Shown here one piece after another: positions 28,366-37,876 of a stretch of 64,000 bases of DNA. The notes under the pieces are model-generated. The model was not told the DNA's origin, ran no database searches, and worked only from the letters and a program-made list of their open reading frames with translations. This stretch comes from Pseudothioglobus sp905182815 (GTDB lineage Bacteria; Pseudomonadota; Gammaproteobacteria; PS1; Pseudothioglobaceae), in NCBI RefSeq assembly GCF_048087625.1, contig NZ_CP159805.1:248001-312000 (forward strand), read 5' to 3'. Positions within the stretch are counted from its first letter, which is position 1. Every line of letters begins with the position of its first letter. The translations under genes were made by a program, and so were the position numbers.

Positions 28366-28408
28366 ATTAAACGAGGTTAAATAAATAAGCTCGTTTTAGG
28401 TTAGCTAC

Positions 28409-29494
28409 TTATTGAGCCATCCAAGCTGCATAGCGATCATTTATTGCTTGACCACTATCTGCCCAGAAATCAGGATTGGCCATAATACCACCTGCCATAT
28501 GCTCATCAGTATTAGGCATATGCTCCATGATTGCTACACCAGTATTGAACCATGGCTCACCCGCTTTCATAATATCAAGACCAGATGTGCGCATAGGACC
28601 ATAGTTGATCCATTTAGCTTGATCTGCTTGCGCCTGAGAGCTAGAAGCATGAACTAAGAAGTGCATAGCTGCAGCACGGTTTGGAGCACCTTTAAGAAGA
28701 ACTAACCATTCCTCTTCAAGTACTTGTCCATCCCATACAGTAACATAGTCAGCGCCGTCATTAAGAACAGCACCACCGATACGGCCGTTATACGCTAGTG
28801 ACATAGAAACCTCACCAGAATTAACTAGATCAAGTGGCTTAGCACCTGAAGACCAAAATACTACGTGATCTTTGATTGTATCAAGTTTAGCAAAAGCACG
28901 ATCTTGTCCTGCTTGAGTACCTAATACATCATAGATATCATCAATAGCAACACCGTCAGCATACAATGCCATTTCTGTTATAGCACTAGCCCAAGTATGA
29001 ATACCACGCTTTCCTGGGAATTTTTCTACGTCAAAGAAGTCTTGTATAGTTGATGGTTGATCACCTGAGAAGGTGTCAGCCTTATGGAAAGGAACGTATG
29101 ACCACCAAATTTGCGGAACTACGCAATCATTTGGAACCGGTACCATCGTATCATCATCCATTGCTACACCAGTAGGCGAAGGTAGGAACATGCTGCGATC
29201 TAGCTCTTCGAAAAGACCCTCATCACAACCAATACGAGCATCCGATGCAAGTACGTCTACGATATCCCACTGAACACTTCCAGATTCAACTTGAGCACGA
29301 ACCTCACCCAATCCACCATTGTAACTAATCATATTTACATCTCCACTTGAGTAAGTGTCAACGTAAGCTTTTTGTTGTGAAGCTGAATAGCCACCACCCC
29401 AAGAAACAAAAGTTACTTCTGCTTGGACTGCACCAGCCAACATCGCTGTTGAAATAGCACCGGCAACCAGAGTTTTTGTTATTACATTTTTCAT
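28409..29494 (-). CDS. PotD-like periplasmic substrate-binding protein
   Basis: Extracytoplasmic solute-binding protein of the spermidine/putrescine type. Seen: a signal peptide ending in AGAVQA before EVTFVSWGGGYS, the typical start of a PotD/PotF family mature protein, and a two-lobe length of 361. No lipobox Cys, so it is a soluble periplasmic protein. A strong Shine-Dalgarno (AGGAG) precedes the ATG. The ligand is inferred only by family: polyamine or a related amine. Confidence 0.9.
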   Translation of the reverse strand: MKNVITKTLVAGAISTAMLAGAVQAEVTFVSWGGGYSASQQKAYVDTYSSGDVNMISYNGGLGEVRAQVESGSVQWDIVDVLASDARIGCDEGLFEELDRSMFLPSPTGVAMDDDTMVPVPNDCVVPQIWWSYVPFHKADTFSGDQPSTIQDFFDVEKFPGKRGIHTWASAITEMALYADGVAIDDIYDVLGTQAGQDRAFAKLDTIKDHVVFWSSGAKPLDLVNSGEVSMSLAYNGRIGGAVLNDGADYVTVWDGQVLEEEWLVLLKGAPNRAAAMHFLVHASSSQAQADQAKWINYGPMRTSGLDIMKAGEPWFNTGVAIMEHMPNTDEHMAGGIMANPDFWADSGQAINDRYAAWMAQ

Positions 29495-29522
29495 ATATTT
29501 CTCCTAAAGTTAAGTCTAAGCT

Positions 29523-30611
29523 CTAACCATCTAAAGCAAGACAATCTTCCGACATCCAACCAATATCAACTTGTTTACCTTTTTTGAGGTCAACATTATC
29601 GATTGAATTAGGAATTTTGACGATAAAATCGTCGTGTCCACACACACTAAAGCGTGTGCGAATATGGTCGCCATGATAGATAAGTTCTTCTACCTTGGCT
29701 GAATATGTGTTTGGCGTTTTTCCTTTTTTTGGTGCAACCATGATGCGCTCTGGTCTTAATGATAGTGTCGCGCGATCTCCAACCTTGCCAACATTAACCT
29801 TGGTGGCAACAACGATATCTCCAGAGTCTGTTTTTACTGTGGCTGTATTTCCTTTAATGGCTTCAACGGTTCCCATTAGGCGATTATTTTCACCAATGAA
29901 GTTTGCAACGAATGAGTTTTCAGGTTTTTCATAAAGATCTTCTGGGGAAGAGCACTGAAGAACCACACCATCATTAAAAACAGCAATTCGGTTCGACATA
30001 GTTAGCGCTTCAGTTTGGTCATGCGTTACGTAGACCACTGTTAATCCAAGGCTTTCGTGAAGGTGCTTAATTTCATACTGCATCTGCTCTCTTAAGTTTT
30101 TATCCAGTGCGCCTAAGGGCTCATCCATTAAAACTAAATCAGGATCAAATACAAGAGATCTTGCTACAGCAACGCGCTGCTGCTGACCGCCTGATAGTTG
30201 CATTGGGCGTCTTTGACCAAATTCACCTAACTGAACCATATCCAGAGCGCGATTAACTTTTGCCTCTCTTTCAGCTTTGCCAAATTTGCGTACTTCAAGA
30301 GGAAACGCTAGATTTTCAGCAACCGTCATGTGCGGGAAGAGGGCGTAGTTTTGAAATACCATACCAATGCCTCGTTTGTGAGGAGGGACATTGTTAATTG
30401 GCTTTCCTTTTAAGTAGATTGTGCCATTAGTTGTTGGCTCAAATCCTGCAAGCATCATTAGGCAGGTCGTTTTTCCAGAGCCAGATGGCCCTAGCATTGT
30501 AACAAACTCACCTGGTGCGACATCTAAATTGAAGTCTTTAACAACAAGTATTTCACCATCATAACTTTTTTGCACATTTTCAAACTTTACTAGCGGTTCT
30601 TTATTACTCAT
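29523..30611 (-). CDS. PotA-like ABC transporter ATPase
   Basis: Cytoplasmic ATPase of the importer. Seen: Walker A GPSGSGKTT (about 42-50), LSGGQQQRVAVARSL signature, Walker B LVLMDEPLGALD, switch His in VTHDQ, and a C-terminal TOBE regulatory domain with LRPERIMV. Length of 362 matches PotA. First gene of the transport operon; its leader contains an 18-base palindrome. Confidence 0.92.
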   Translation of the reverse strand: MSNKEPLVKFENVQKSYDGEILVVKDFNLDVAPGEFVTMLGPSGSGKTTCLMMLAGFEPTTNGTIYLKGKPINNVPPHKRGIGMVFQNYALFPHMTVAENLAFPLEVRKFGKAEREAKVNRALDMVQLGEFGQRRPMQLSGGQQQRVAVARSLVFDPDLVLMDEPLGALDKNLREQMQYEIKHLHESLGLTVVYVTHDQTEALTMSNRIAVFNDGVVLQCSSPEDLYEKPENSFVANFIGENNRLMGTVEAIKGNTATVKTDSGDIVVATKVNVGKVGDRATLSLRPERIMVAPKKGKTPNTYSAKVEELIYHGDHIRTRFSVCGHDDFIVKIPNSIDNVDLKKGKQVDIGWMSEDCLALDG

Positions 30612-30642
30612 AGATAAACACTTTTTTTAAACAAAAATAAAC

Positions 30643-30660
30643 TCAAAAGGCGGCTTTTGA
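30643..30660 (-). promoter_or_regulatory. Palindrome in the leader of the PotA-like gene
   Basis: TCAAAAG - GCGG - CTTTTGA, 7-bp perfect arms, 32 bases upstream of the start codon. On the minus strand it is followed by a T-rich stretch, so it could be a weak attenuator hairpin; it could also be an operator. Confidence 0.45.
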
Positions 30661-30922
30661 CCGTCTGTTTTAGTTACTAAATAATTACATTATATTAAAC
30701 TTTTAGGTTTTATTCAAACTGCCTATTGAAGGCTTTGTATAAAGCTTAAATTGAGCTTAATTCAATAAAATTTTATATAACAAAATGAAATATACCATAC
30801 ATAATTAAGTGAGTGTTTCTAATATTGGTACAAATTACATTATGAATTCTACTAATTTAGTTATATTAAAGTGTCAAAAGAGGTCTAATTCAATGAGTTT
30901 ATAGGTTTGATTGCAGCCATAA

Positions 30923-30954
30923 AAAAAAGGGCAGCTTAAGCTACCCTTTTTTAT
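30923..30954 (-). terminator. Terminator of the NCS2 permease gene
   Basis: Hairpin AAGGGCAGC / GCTACCCTT with a 4-base TTAA loop (one G-U pair on the transcribed strand) and a U-run on the minus strand, 14 bp past the stop of the permease gene. Confidence 0.88.
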
Positions 30955-30967
30955 TAAGAAAACTATA

Positions 30968-32356
30968 CTAGTCTTCTACTTTTTCGCCCATAAGAGCAGT
31001 CATAATAAGAACAGTTATACCACCAGTGGTGATTGCTGAACTAAAAATACTTCCCATAAGCTTTCCAAATGTACCGCCTATATTACTAGCTAGAGCTCCT
31101 GCAAACTGAGGAACTAGTAAAACACCTAGACCCATACCAAAAGATACAGCTAATATAAGCATATTACGACGATTCATATTTACTGTTGAAAGGATCTTGA
31201 TTCCTGCCACCGCAACAGTTCCGAACATTACGATCGTAGCACCGCCTAAAACAGAGGCTGGCAGTGCTCTAAGGATTGATCCTACATGAGGGAATAGGCC
31301 CATAATAACAAGGATTATTCCAATCCAAACTCCTACATGCCTACTTGCAATACCAGTTAACTGAATTACACCATTGTTTTGGCTAAACGTTGTATTAGGG
31401 AACGTATTAAAAGCAGCAGCAATTGCTGAATTAACGCCATCACCTAGAACACCATTTTTGATACGAGTTAAGTAACCTTCGCCCTTGATCTCTTGTTTTG
31501 ATATCATGCAGTTAGCAGTAATATCACCAGAAGATTCTATTGTGGTAATTATGTAAATTAACGCAATAGGTATAAAGGCAATAATATCAAAATCAAAGCC
31601 ATACTTAAAAGGTATAGGAATACTTATAACTTGTTGAACAGCGAACAATGAGCTGAAACTAATCTTACCCAAAACTGCTGCTACAACAAACCCTATAACT
31701 AGTCCAATAACGATCGATGATAAACGTATCCACTGATTGTTAGAACGATTCAATATAATGATTGAAATCATCACTATGAATCCGAGGGCTATATTAGTTA
31801 AAGAACCCCAAAACTGTGGCTTATTATCTAGCAGCCACTGGCCACCACCAAGATCCGTTAAGCCAACCTTAATAAGACTAATACCAATAATAGTAATTAC
31901 TGTACCCGTTACAATTGGAGTGATCAGTTTTCTAAGTTGCGGTAAAAACTGACTTAAGCCAATCTCTATAAACGCTCCTAAGAAACACACACCCATTATC
32001 ATTGCAAGAATTTCATCTGGCCCACCACCTTGAGCCTTCGCAAGAAAGCCAGCTGCAAGAACAGAGCTAAGAAACGCAAAACTTGTTCCTTGAACGCAGA
32101 TCATTCCAGCACCAATATTCATAGGTTTTTTTGCTTGAATAATTGTTCCAACACCTGAAACCATAAGCGCCATACTTATAAGATAAGGTATCTGTTCACC
32201 TAGTCCAAGTGCGCCACCAATGATTAAGGTTGGGGTTATTACGCCTACAAAGCTTGCAAGTACGTGTTGTAGTGCTGCAAAGAATTTTTCAGCGGTTGGC
32301 GGATTCGCCTCTAGCTCGTAAATTAATTCTGAATCTTGAGTCTCTCCATCGCTCAT
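30968..32356 (-). CDS. NCS2/NAT family nucleobase permease (xanthine/uracil type)
   Basis: Inner membrane nucleobase:cation symporter. Seen: about 12-14 hydrophobic segments and the NAT signature region FPNTTFSQNNGVIQLTGIAS, whose QNNG...T pattern is typical of xanthine or uric acid carriers more than of uracil ones. I prefer the ATG at 32356 (462 residues) because GGAG is 7 bases upstream of it; the ATG at 32362 lies right next to that motif. No purine riboswitch is seen in its leader. Single gene with its own terminator. Confidence 0.88.
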   Translation of the reverse strand: MSDGETQDSELIYELEANPPTAEKFFAALQHVLASFVGVITPTLIIGGALGLGEQIPYLISMALMVSGVGTIIQAKKPMNIGAGMICVQGTSFAFLSSVLAAGFLAKAQGGGPDEILAMIMGVCFLGAFIEIGLSQFLPQLRKLITPIVTGTVITIIGISLIKVGLTDLGGGQWLLDNKPQFWGSLTNIALGFIVMISIIILNRSNNQWIRLSSIVIGLVIGFVVAAVLGKISFSSLFAVQQVISIPIPFKYGFDFDIIAFIPIALIYIITTIESSGDITANCMISKQEIKGEGYLTRIKNGVLGDGVNSAIAAAFNTFPNTTFSQNNGVIQLTGIASRHVGVWIGIILVIMGLFPHVGSILRALPASVLGGATIVMFGTVAVAGIKILSTVNMNRRNMLILAVSFGMGLGVLLVPQFAGALASNIGGTFGKLMGSIFSSAITTGGITVLIMTALMGEKVED

Positions 32357-32559
32357 ATTCATTCTCCTTTTATTAGTTAATATTATTTATATTTATCCTA
32401 CTTTGTGAAGTCATATTGAAGGTATTTTAATTACCAATAATAATTCTTAACAATTAGCATATTACCATTAAATAATATTATTTATGGCTAAATTTGACCT
32501 ATAAAAAGAATCTTCTGAAGATAAAGTAATTAGGAGAAAGTTTAGTCGAGTTGAGAAGA

Positions 32560-32647
32560 TGGTGCCCGGAGCCGGAATCGAACCGGCACGCCCGTTAAAG
32601 GCGCAGGATTTTAAGTCCTGTGTGTCTACCAATTTCACCATCCGGGC
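32560..32647 (-). tRNA. tRNA-Leu (anticodon TAA)
   Basis: Read on the minus strand: acceptor GCCCGGA pairs with TCCGGGC, followed by A and an encoded CCA; D-arm GGTGAAATTGGTAGACAC; anticodon loop CTTAAAA gives TAA; long variable arm CGCCTTTAACGGGCG; T-loop GGTTCGAATCC. Length 88 with CCA, class II, as expected for leucine. It decodes UUA/UUG. Confidence 0.97.
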
Positions 32648-32730
32648 GAAGAAGGATTAAGAACGGGAAATTATATACTATCGATAATATTTTTTTTATC
32701 AATTACTCATTAAGAAAAGCTAAAGAATTA

Positions 32731-33648
32731 TTAAAACCTTTTCTCAAGCCATTTAATAAACTGCTTGGTTGTTTGATCGCGATTAATTTCATTTAAACTT
32801 TCATGACGAGTGCCCTCTAAAATCGTGCAGGTGACATCAGAGAGTCCACTGTTTTGAAGTTTTGTTGCTAGTTTTTCCATGTCACCTCCATTTAGAGTGC
32901 ATGGATCTTCAGCTCCGCCAACAATATGTACTGGAAGAGCTTTAGGTAATTTTTGTATATTTTTTTTATTGCCTGCATAGAAAATGCCACCCAGCACCTC
33001 TCTCCACATAGATATTGATATTTCAAACCCACAATAAGGGTCGTTGACATATAGGTCCACTTCATTTTCATCCCGAGATAGCCAATCAGATTTAGTACGA
33101 TTGGGTTTAAATTTTGAGTTCCAAGCCTCAAAAGAAAGCTTCCAGGCAATTAAGCTTGGAAGGTTTTGATTACGAAAAAAACCTTCTATTGCTAATATTA
33201 TTCTTGAAGCTTTTGGCAAGAGACCTGTTTCAATTCCGCTATTCCAGCATGCAAGAGCATTGACTTGATTTGGATACTTTAATGCAAAGTTTAAATTAAT
33301 GATTGAGCCAAGAGAGTGTCCAAAGCAAATTACTGGCCTGTTAGGAAGCCTTTCTTTAATTAGATTTATAATTTCATTTTGATCTTCTAATACTTTATTG
33401 AGTCCATCAGATTTAGCAAACACTCCTTGCGGCGCATCATCAGCTATAGTAAGTCCATGTCCCCTCATATCATGAGCAAAAACTGCAAAGCCAGCGCCCA
33501 TTAACTCCAATGCAAATCGAGAGTACCTCTTTGAGTGCTCAGCCATTCCATGAGTTATATGGACCACAGCCCTAGCTTCACCTAAAGGTAAAAGGCTATG
33601 TAGATTAATTTTTGAGCCAGTTGGGCTTTGATGAATTTCGGTTTGCAT
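32731..33648 (-). CDS. Alpha/beta hydrolase (monoacylglycerol lipase / PldB-like)
   Basis: Serine hydrolase of the lysophospholipase or monoacylglycerol lipase group. Seen: VVHITHGMAEHSKRY with an HG oxyanion motif, VFAHDMRGHGLT, the nucleophile elbow GHSLG, and late Asp (GGAEDPCT) and His (GTRHESLNE) of the triad. Length of 305, no signal peptide. Monocistronic, between a tRNA and a divergent pair of genes. Confidence 0.87.
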   Translation of the reverse strand: MQTEIHQSPTGSKINLHSLLPLGEARAVVHITHGMAEHSKRYSRFALELMGAGFAVFAHDMRGHGLTIADDAPQGVFAKSDGLNKVLEDQNEIINLIKERLPNRPVICFGHSLGSIINLNFALKYPNQVNALACWNSGIETGLLPKASRIILAIEGFFRNQNLPSLIAWKLSFEAWNSKFKPNRTKSDWLSRDENEVDLYVNDPYCGFEISISMWREVLGGIFYAGNKKNIQKLPKALPVHIVGGAEDPCTLNGGDMEKLATKLQNSGLSDVTCTILEGTRHESLNEINRDQTTKQFIKWLEKRF

Positions 33649-33819
33649 AAAATTAATAATTTTATTCTTTAATCACTTACAAATAATATAGTAGCCCATT
33701 TAATAAATACTTACAAATAATAAATATAATGAAGCGATTAAACCTTTAACGCAGAAAGATAAATTATTTATGTAAAATTTATCTTTTATGAGTTTAAATT
33801 TGTTGAGGTTGTTTCTATA

Positions 33820-34023
33820 ATGAGTTATGTATTAGCATTACTTTTGGGTTGGGTTGGATTCTCTCTTATTAAGAAATTCATGAGTCAAGTCCCAGCAAGT
33901 TCTTCAAAGAAAAAAACTGGGCAAAAAATGCTTGCATGTTCAGTTTGTGAAACTTACATTCCAGAGCAAGATGCTATTGTTAAAAATGGTAAAATTTTTT
34001 GCTCTAAAGAGCATTCGGAGTAA
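33820..34023 (+). CDS. Small membrane-anchored zinc-ribbon protein (PP0621-like)
   Basis: 67-residue protein with one N-terminal membrane helix (VLALLLGWVGFSLI) and a C-terminal metal-binding part CSVCETYIPEQDAI...FCSKEH, four Cys/His-type ligands. It resembles the PP0621 family of unknown function. It ends 4 bp before yciB and is probably in the same operon. Confidence 0.78.
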   Translation: MSYVLALLLGWVGFSLIKKFMSQVPASSSKKKTGQKMLACSVCETYIPEQDAIVKNGKIFCSKEHSE

Positions 34024-34027
34024 ATAA

Positions 34028-34687
34028 ATGAAGTTTCTATTTGATTTTGGCCCCATAATCCTTTTCTTTGTTGTGTATAAATTCTTCGGACTTTACGCTG
34101 CTATATATGCAATGATTGCGTCAACCTTCGCGCAAATGATGTACGCCAGAATAACAACTGGAAAGTTTGTGACCTCACAGGTCCTTACCTTTATTTTGCT
34201 GATAGTTTTTGGCGGAATCAGTATTGCATTAAGAGATCCTGCATTCGTTATGTGGAAAGTAAGCGTTCTGTACGTAATATTTGCAATTGCACTGATCTGC
34301 AGTAACTGGATTGGAAGTAAGACGCTGCTCGAAAGAATGATGGGTAAAGAGCTTGATCTTCCTAAAGCTATTTGGACTCGCTTAACGTGGTTTTGGGGTT
34401 TTGGTTTTGTAGGTATTGCCATCGTTAATGCCTATTTTGTAAATACTGCACTCACTGCTAGGCAACAATTTTTAGACAGCGGAATACTAGTCGATCCAAA
34501 GATAGACCTGAGTAACTTTGACTGCGCTCAAACGCCTCTAGAAAATCTGTGCTTATCTGCTCAAAGAACTGAAGAAGCCTGGGTAAACTTTAAATTATTT
34601 GGAACTCTAGGCCTTACTTTGATCTTAATAGTTATTACTGTGCTTTCAATTAGCAAGCATATCAAAGAAAAGCAGGCTGAGTCTTAA
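34028..34687 (+). CDS. yciB: YciB/IspZ inner membrane protein
   Basis: Intracellular septation protein A family, involved in envelope synthesis and cell division. Seen: KFLFDFGPIILFFVVYKFFG at the N terminus, about five to six helices, KPTLLE-like region KTLLERMMGKELDLPKAIW and a WTRLTWFWGFGF segment, all typical of the family. At 219 residues it is longer than E. coli YciB (179) because of an extra stretch before the last helix (about 150-190). Confidence 0.92.
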   Translation: MKFLFDFGPIILFFVVYKFFGLYAAIYAMIASTFAQMMYARITTGKFVTSQVLTFILLIVFGGISIALRDPAFVMWKVSVLYVIFAIALICSNWIGSKTLLERMMGKELDLPKAIWTRLTWFWGFGFVGIAIVNAYFVNTALTARQQFLDSGILVDPKIDLSNFDCAQTPLENLCLSAQRTEEAWVNFKLFGTLGLTLILIVITVLSISKHIKEKQAES

Positions 34688-34737
34688 TAGAAAATCTACT
34701 GTCTTCAGTAATTAAATTCTTTACATTGGAGTAATTC

Positions 34738-36549
34738 TTGTCAATAATTGGTGCACTTGTTGCATACAAAGGTAAGCCGGCAAAGATTGTTGCCTCAACT
34801 ACCCATAAGTATGAAGTCAGTTTTTCTGATGGATCTTCACAAAAAGTGAGAGAAAAAGATTTTCGTTATATCCATCCTGAGTACTCAAATGTAACTGATC
34901 AATGCAGTAAGGCTGATATAAGCATCCTCAATGATCTTCAAGAAGACTCATTATCGCTTCAAGAAATAACCGAGTGGATTTTTGATGACTTTACAAGCCA
35001 AAACGCTTGGTGCGCTTACTTGATGTCTGAAGACGGTTTATACTTCTATTGGGCTAAAGATGTTTTAATGCTTCGCCCAATAGAGCAAGTTAAAATAATT
35101 CAAAAACAAAGAAATGAAAAAGCTTTGGCAGCAGAAAGCTTGGAAAGATGTATTATTAATTTAAATAATAATATTTTTGATAATGATGACATTGTTTGGA
35201 TCAATGAAATAGAGCAAGTCGCCTTAAATCAATCAAAGCATAGTAAGGCGATGAGCACTTTATCTATTGAAAATACTTCAGAAAATGCTCACGAACTTCT
35301 TGTTAAGCTTAAGTACTGGTCTGAGTTTACAAACCCCTATCCTCAGAGACATAAGGTTTATTTAGATGAGGAAGTGAAAGTTGAATCAAAAGAACTTTCA
35401 AGAAAAGACCTAACCCACCTAACCTCCCTTGCCATAGATAATAGCGACTCTAGTGATGCAGATGACGCTATTAGCATTGATGGAGATAAACTTTGGATTC
35501 ACATTGCAGATGTTGCAAGTTATGTAGAGATTGACAGCGAGCTTGATATTTTTGCCCAAAAAAGAGCCTCAAATTTATATCTTCCTGATCAAATTCTTCA
35601 TATGCTGCCTCCAGAGTTATCTTCTGTTTGCTCTTTGGGGAGTAGTGAGATTTCATATGCCATCTCAATTGGATTAAGACTTGATAGCTCAGAAATAAAT
35701 GATATCGAGATTCACTTAAGTAAAATAAAAGTTACAAATATGAGTTATGAGCATGCCGATAGAGTCATAAATGAAAATGAGGTTTTGTCTGAATTGAATG
35801 ATATTGCTATTTCTCATAAAGCCTTTAGGAGAGATAATGGCGCAATCAAATTAAACCTTCCAAATGTTGATGTTAAAGTTAAAGATCAAAAGGTTTTTAT
35901 TAGGCCTCAAGTGGATAGTGCTAGTAGAGAATTAGTTGCTGAGATGATGGTAATTGCTGGGCGCACGATTGCGCAGTTTGCAATTGAAAATAATATTTCA
36001 TTGCCCTATCTAACTCAAGAGGCTGGGAGTTTTAGCGAAGAAGTTATTGATAATATACAAAAATTAACTATTGCAAAAGCGTTCGAAGCCTCTAGAGGAT
36101 TTAAAAGATCTAAGATAACAGTAAAGCCTTCTATACATTCAGGCTTAGGACTCTCAGCATACACAAGGGCTACGAGTCCAATGAGGCGCTATCTAGATTT
36201 ATTAGTTCAGCAGCAATTGGTAAGGTTTTTAAGCAATCAACCTACTTTGGATGACAACGCTGTTAAAGATAGAATTAAGGTAATTAACTCGTCGATGCCA
36301 AAAGTAAATAAGGCAAGTCGTCAAAGTATTGAGCACTTCAAGTGTTTATACCTGAAGCAAAATAATACTTGGGAAGGGAAGGGCGTTGTTGTTGAAGTAA
36401 ATGGTGAGAAGGCTCTAATAAATATTCCATCTCTTGCAATGATGACTCAAATCAAATTCAAATCAAAAATTAATATTGAAGATAAGGTGAACTTAAAGGT
36501 TGGCTCAATTAATCTTTTTGAGCGGTCAGTTAATTTCAAGCCACTCTAG
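34738..36549 (+). CDS. RNB-domain exoribonuclease (RNase II/R family)
   Basis: 3'-5' RNA exonuclease. Seen: a small N-terminal beta domain (KGKPAKIVASTTHKYEVSF), the RNB core with catalytic acidic cluster AIDNSDSSDADDAISID (about 232-248), HIADVASYV, the late RATSPMRRYLDLLVQ active-site segment and a C-terminal S1-like strand. Start is TTG with GGAG 7 bases upstream; no ATG fits. At 603 residues it is shorter than RNase II and its N-terminal cold-shock domains are not recognisable. The 3' end overlaps convergent lpxH by 24 bp. Confidence 0.88.
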   Translation: MSIIGALVAYKGKPAKIVASTTHKYEVSFSDGSSQKVREKDFRYIHPEYSNVTDQCSKADISILNDLQEDSLSLQEITEWIFDDFTSQNAWCAYLMSEDGLYFYWAKDVLMLRPIEQVKIIQKQRNEKALAAESLERCIINLNNNIFDNDDIVWINEIEQVALNQSKHSKAMSTLSIENTSENAHELLVKLKYWSEFTNPYPQRHKVYLDEEVKVESKELSRKDLTHLTSLAIDNSDSSDADDAISIDGDKLWIHIADVASYVEIDSELDIFAQKRASNLYLPDQILHMLPPELSSVCSLGSSEISYAISIGLRLDSSEINDIEIHLSKIKVTNMSYEHADRVINENEVLSELNDIAISHKAFRRDNGAIKLNLPNVDVKVKDQKVFIRPQVDSASRELVAEMMVIAGRTIAQFAIENNISLPYLTQEAGSFSEEVIDNIQKLTIAKAFEASRGFKRSKITVKPSIHSGLGLSAYTRATSPMRRYLDLLVQQQLVRFLSNQPTLDDNAVKDRIKVINSSMPKVNKASRQSIEHFKCLYLKQNNTWEGKGVVVEVNGEKALINIPSLAMMTQIKFKSKINIEDKVNLKVGSINLFERSVNFKPL

Positions 36550-37233
36550 GCCGTCACTCAATTTGATAGCATTGCCTTTGTTTTGAGACCAGTCGCCCAA
36601 GACATAGCGCGTGTAATTTTTCATAGTATGAGCTTTTTGACGATGGGTGTGACCATGAATTAAATCATAGCCTGGATACTTTGACATTAAGAGGTCAGTA
36701 CTCTGTTGGTTTACATCCATAATCTTTGAGGATTTATAACTTTGAGCTTCAACACTTTTTTTGCGAAGCTGGCCCGTTAACTTGAGGCGAATATTTTTTG
36801 TTAAATGCAGAAAAATATACTGAACCAGTGGATTTCTAAGAACCCTTTTTAACTTTTGATAGTTAATGTCATCAGTGCAAAGACTGTCTCCATGGATTAG
36901 AAGAAACTTCTTTGTGTCGTGCTCCAGTTCGTAAGGCTCATTGATTAATGTGCAGCCAGTTTCAGCTTCAAAATTATGTGAGAGCAGAAAATCACGATTA
37001 CCAACCATTACAAAGACTTTAGTTTTTTTTGATAATTCCTTTAACGTGGAAATAATAGCTTTGTGACTTGTAAGTGAGACGTCATCGCCTAGCCAAGTGT
37101 TAAACAAGTCTCCTAAAATAAATAGCTGATCTGCTTTGGACGCATGATCCTCACAAAAGGTATTAAAAAAATTAACCTTATCACCCTCAACGTTTGTAAG
37201 GTGTAAATCAGAGATGATTAATGAAGTTAACAT
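36526..37233 (-). CDS. lpxH: UDP-2,3-diacylglucosamine diphosphatase LpxH
   Basis: Lipid A pathway enzyme that hydrolyses UDP-2,3-diacylglucosamine to lipid X and UMP at the inner membrane surface. Seen: calcineurin-type metallophosphatase motifs SDLHLT, LGDLFNTWLGDD, VGNRDFLL, IHGDSLCTDD and HGHTHRQ. Length of 235 fits. Follows ppiB by 36 bp on the same strand, the usual E. coli pairing. Its 3' end overlaps the RNB gene by 24 bp. Confidence 0.94.
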   Translation of the reverse strand: MLTSLIISDLHLTNVEGDKVNFFNTFCEDHASKADQLFILGDLFNTWLGDDVSLTSHKAIISTLKELSKKTKVFVMVGNRDFLLSHNFEAETGCTLINEPYELEHDTKKFLLIHGDSLCTDDINYQKLKRVLRNPLVQYIFLHLTKNIRLKLTGQLRKKSVEAQSYKSSKIMDVNQQSTDLLMSKYPGYDLIHGHTHRQKAHTMKNYTRYVLGDWSQNKGNAIKLSDGLEWLEIN

Positions 37234-37269
37234 GCTTTTATTGGCCAGAATTAATCTGGCCCCATAAAA

Positions 37270-37758
37270 TTAATCTTTAATAGAGGCTTTGATAATCATA
37301 ACAGCCTCGCCAGGGACATCAGAATGACCACCTAAATTTATTGTTTCAACTTTTTCAATTTTATCAACCACATCTTTGCCTGCAACGACTTCACCAAAAA
37401 CGCAATAGCCCCAACCATCTTGACCTGGAAAATCTAAAAATTGATTGTCATTAACATTAATAAAAAACTGCGAACTGGCTGAATGGGGCGCGGCAGTTCT
37501 TGCCATAGCAAGACTATACTTAACGTTCTTTAGGCCATTTTTAGCCTCATTTTCAATATTAGCTTTCGTGGGTTTTTGCTGCATGTCTTCAGTCATGCCT
37601 CCGCCTTGCACCATGAAGCCAGGAATAACTCTATGGAAGATGGTTCCATCAAAAAAACCGTCTTCTACATAATCAGTGAAATTCTTAGCTGAAATTGGCG
37701 CTTTATCCGCGTCAACATTGATGTGAATTTCACCCATGTTCGTCTCTAAAATAATCAT
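37270..37758 (-). CDS. ppiB: Cytoplasmic peptidyl-prolyl isomerase B (cyclophilin)
   Basis: Cyclophilin-type proline isomerase. Seen: IFHRVIPGFMVQGG with the catalytic Arg, SSQFFIN, and WGYCVFGEVVAGKDVV. No signal peptide; 162 residues as in E. coli PpiB. First gene of a ppiB-lpxH pair, divergent from rplU. Confidence 0.95.
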   Translation of the reverse strand: MIILETNMGEIHINVDADKAPISAKNFTDYVEDGFFDGTIFHRVIPGFMVQGGGMTEDMQQKPTKANIENEAKNGLKNVKYSLAMARTAAPHSASSQFFINVNDNQFLDFPGQDGWGYCVFGEVVAGKDVVDKIEKVETINLGGHSDVPGEAVMIIKASIKD

Positions 37759-37836
37759 GTTTTGTCTCTGTTGATTTAAAACAGAGAATTATAACTTATT
37801 TCATTAACAGTGCTTTCATTAAGAGCAACGTTCGAG

Positions 37837-37842
37837 TATAAT
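37837..37842 (+). promoter_or_regulatory. -10 element upstream of rplU-rpmA
   Basis: A consensus TATAAT 34 bases before the rplU ATG. The -35 region 17 bases upstream (TTTCAT) is weak. Confidence 0.5.
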
Positions 37843-37876
37843 TCCTTCCTTTTTAGCAATCAGATTAGGATTTGTT

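Larger units (their letters stand above)
30612..30967. other. 356-bp intergenic region between the PotA-like and NCS2 permease genes
   Basis: No gene is supported here. It holds the leader of the PotA-like gene (minus strand, right-to-left) with an 18-base palindrome, AT-rich sequence containing TATATT/TAATAT-like promoter stretches around 30680-30700, and the terminator of the NCS2 permease at its right end. Confidence 0.6.

Noticed and set aside
32363..32559. Possible purine riboswitch before the NCS2 permease
   Set aside because: The conserved core of the purine aptamer is not visible in this AT-rich leader.
32560..32647. tRNA-Leu as an island attachment site
   Set aside because: No direct copy of the tRNA 3' end was seen in the flanking sequence and no integrase lies nearby.
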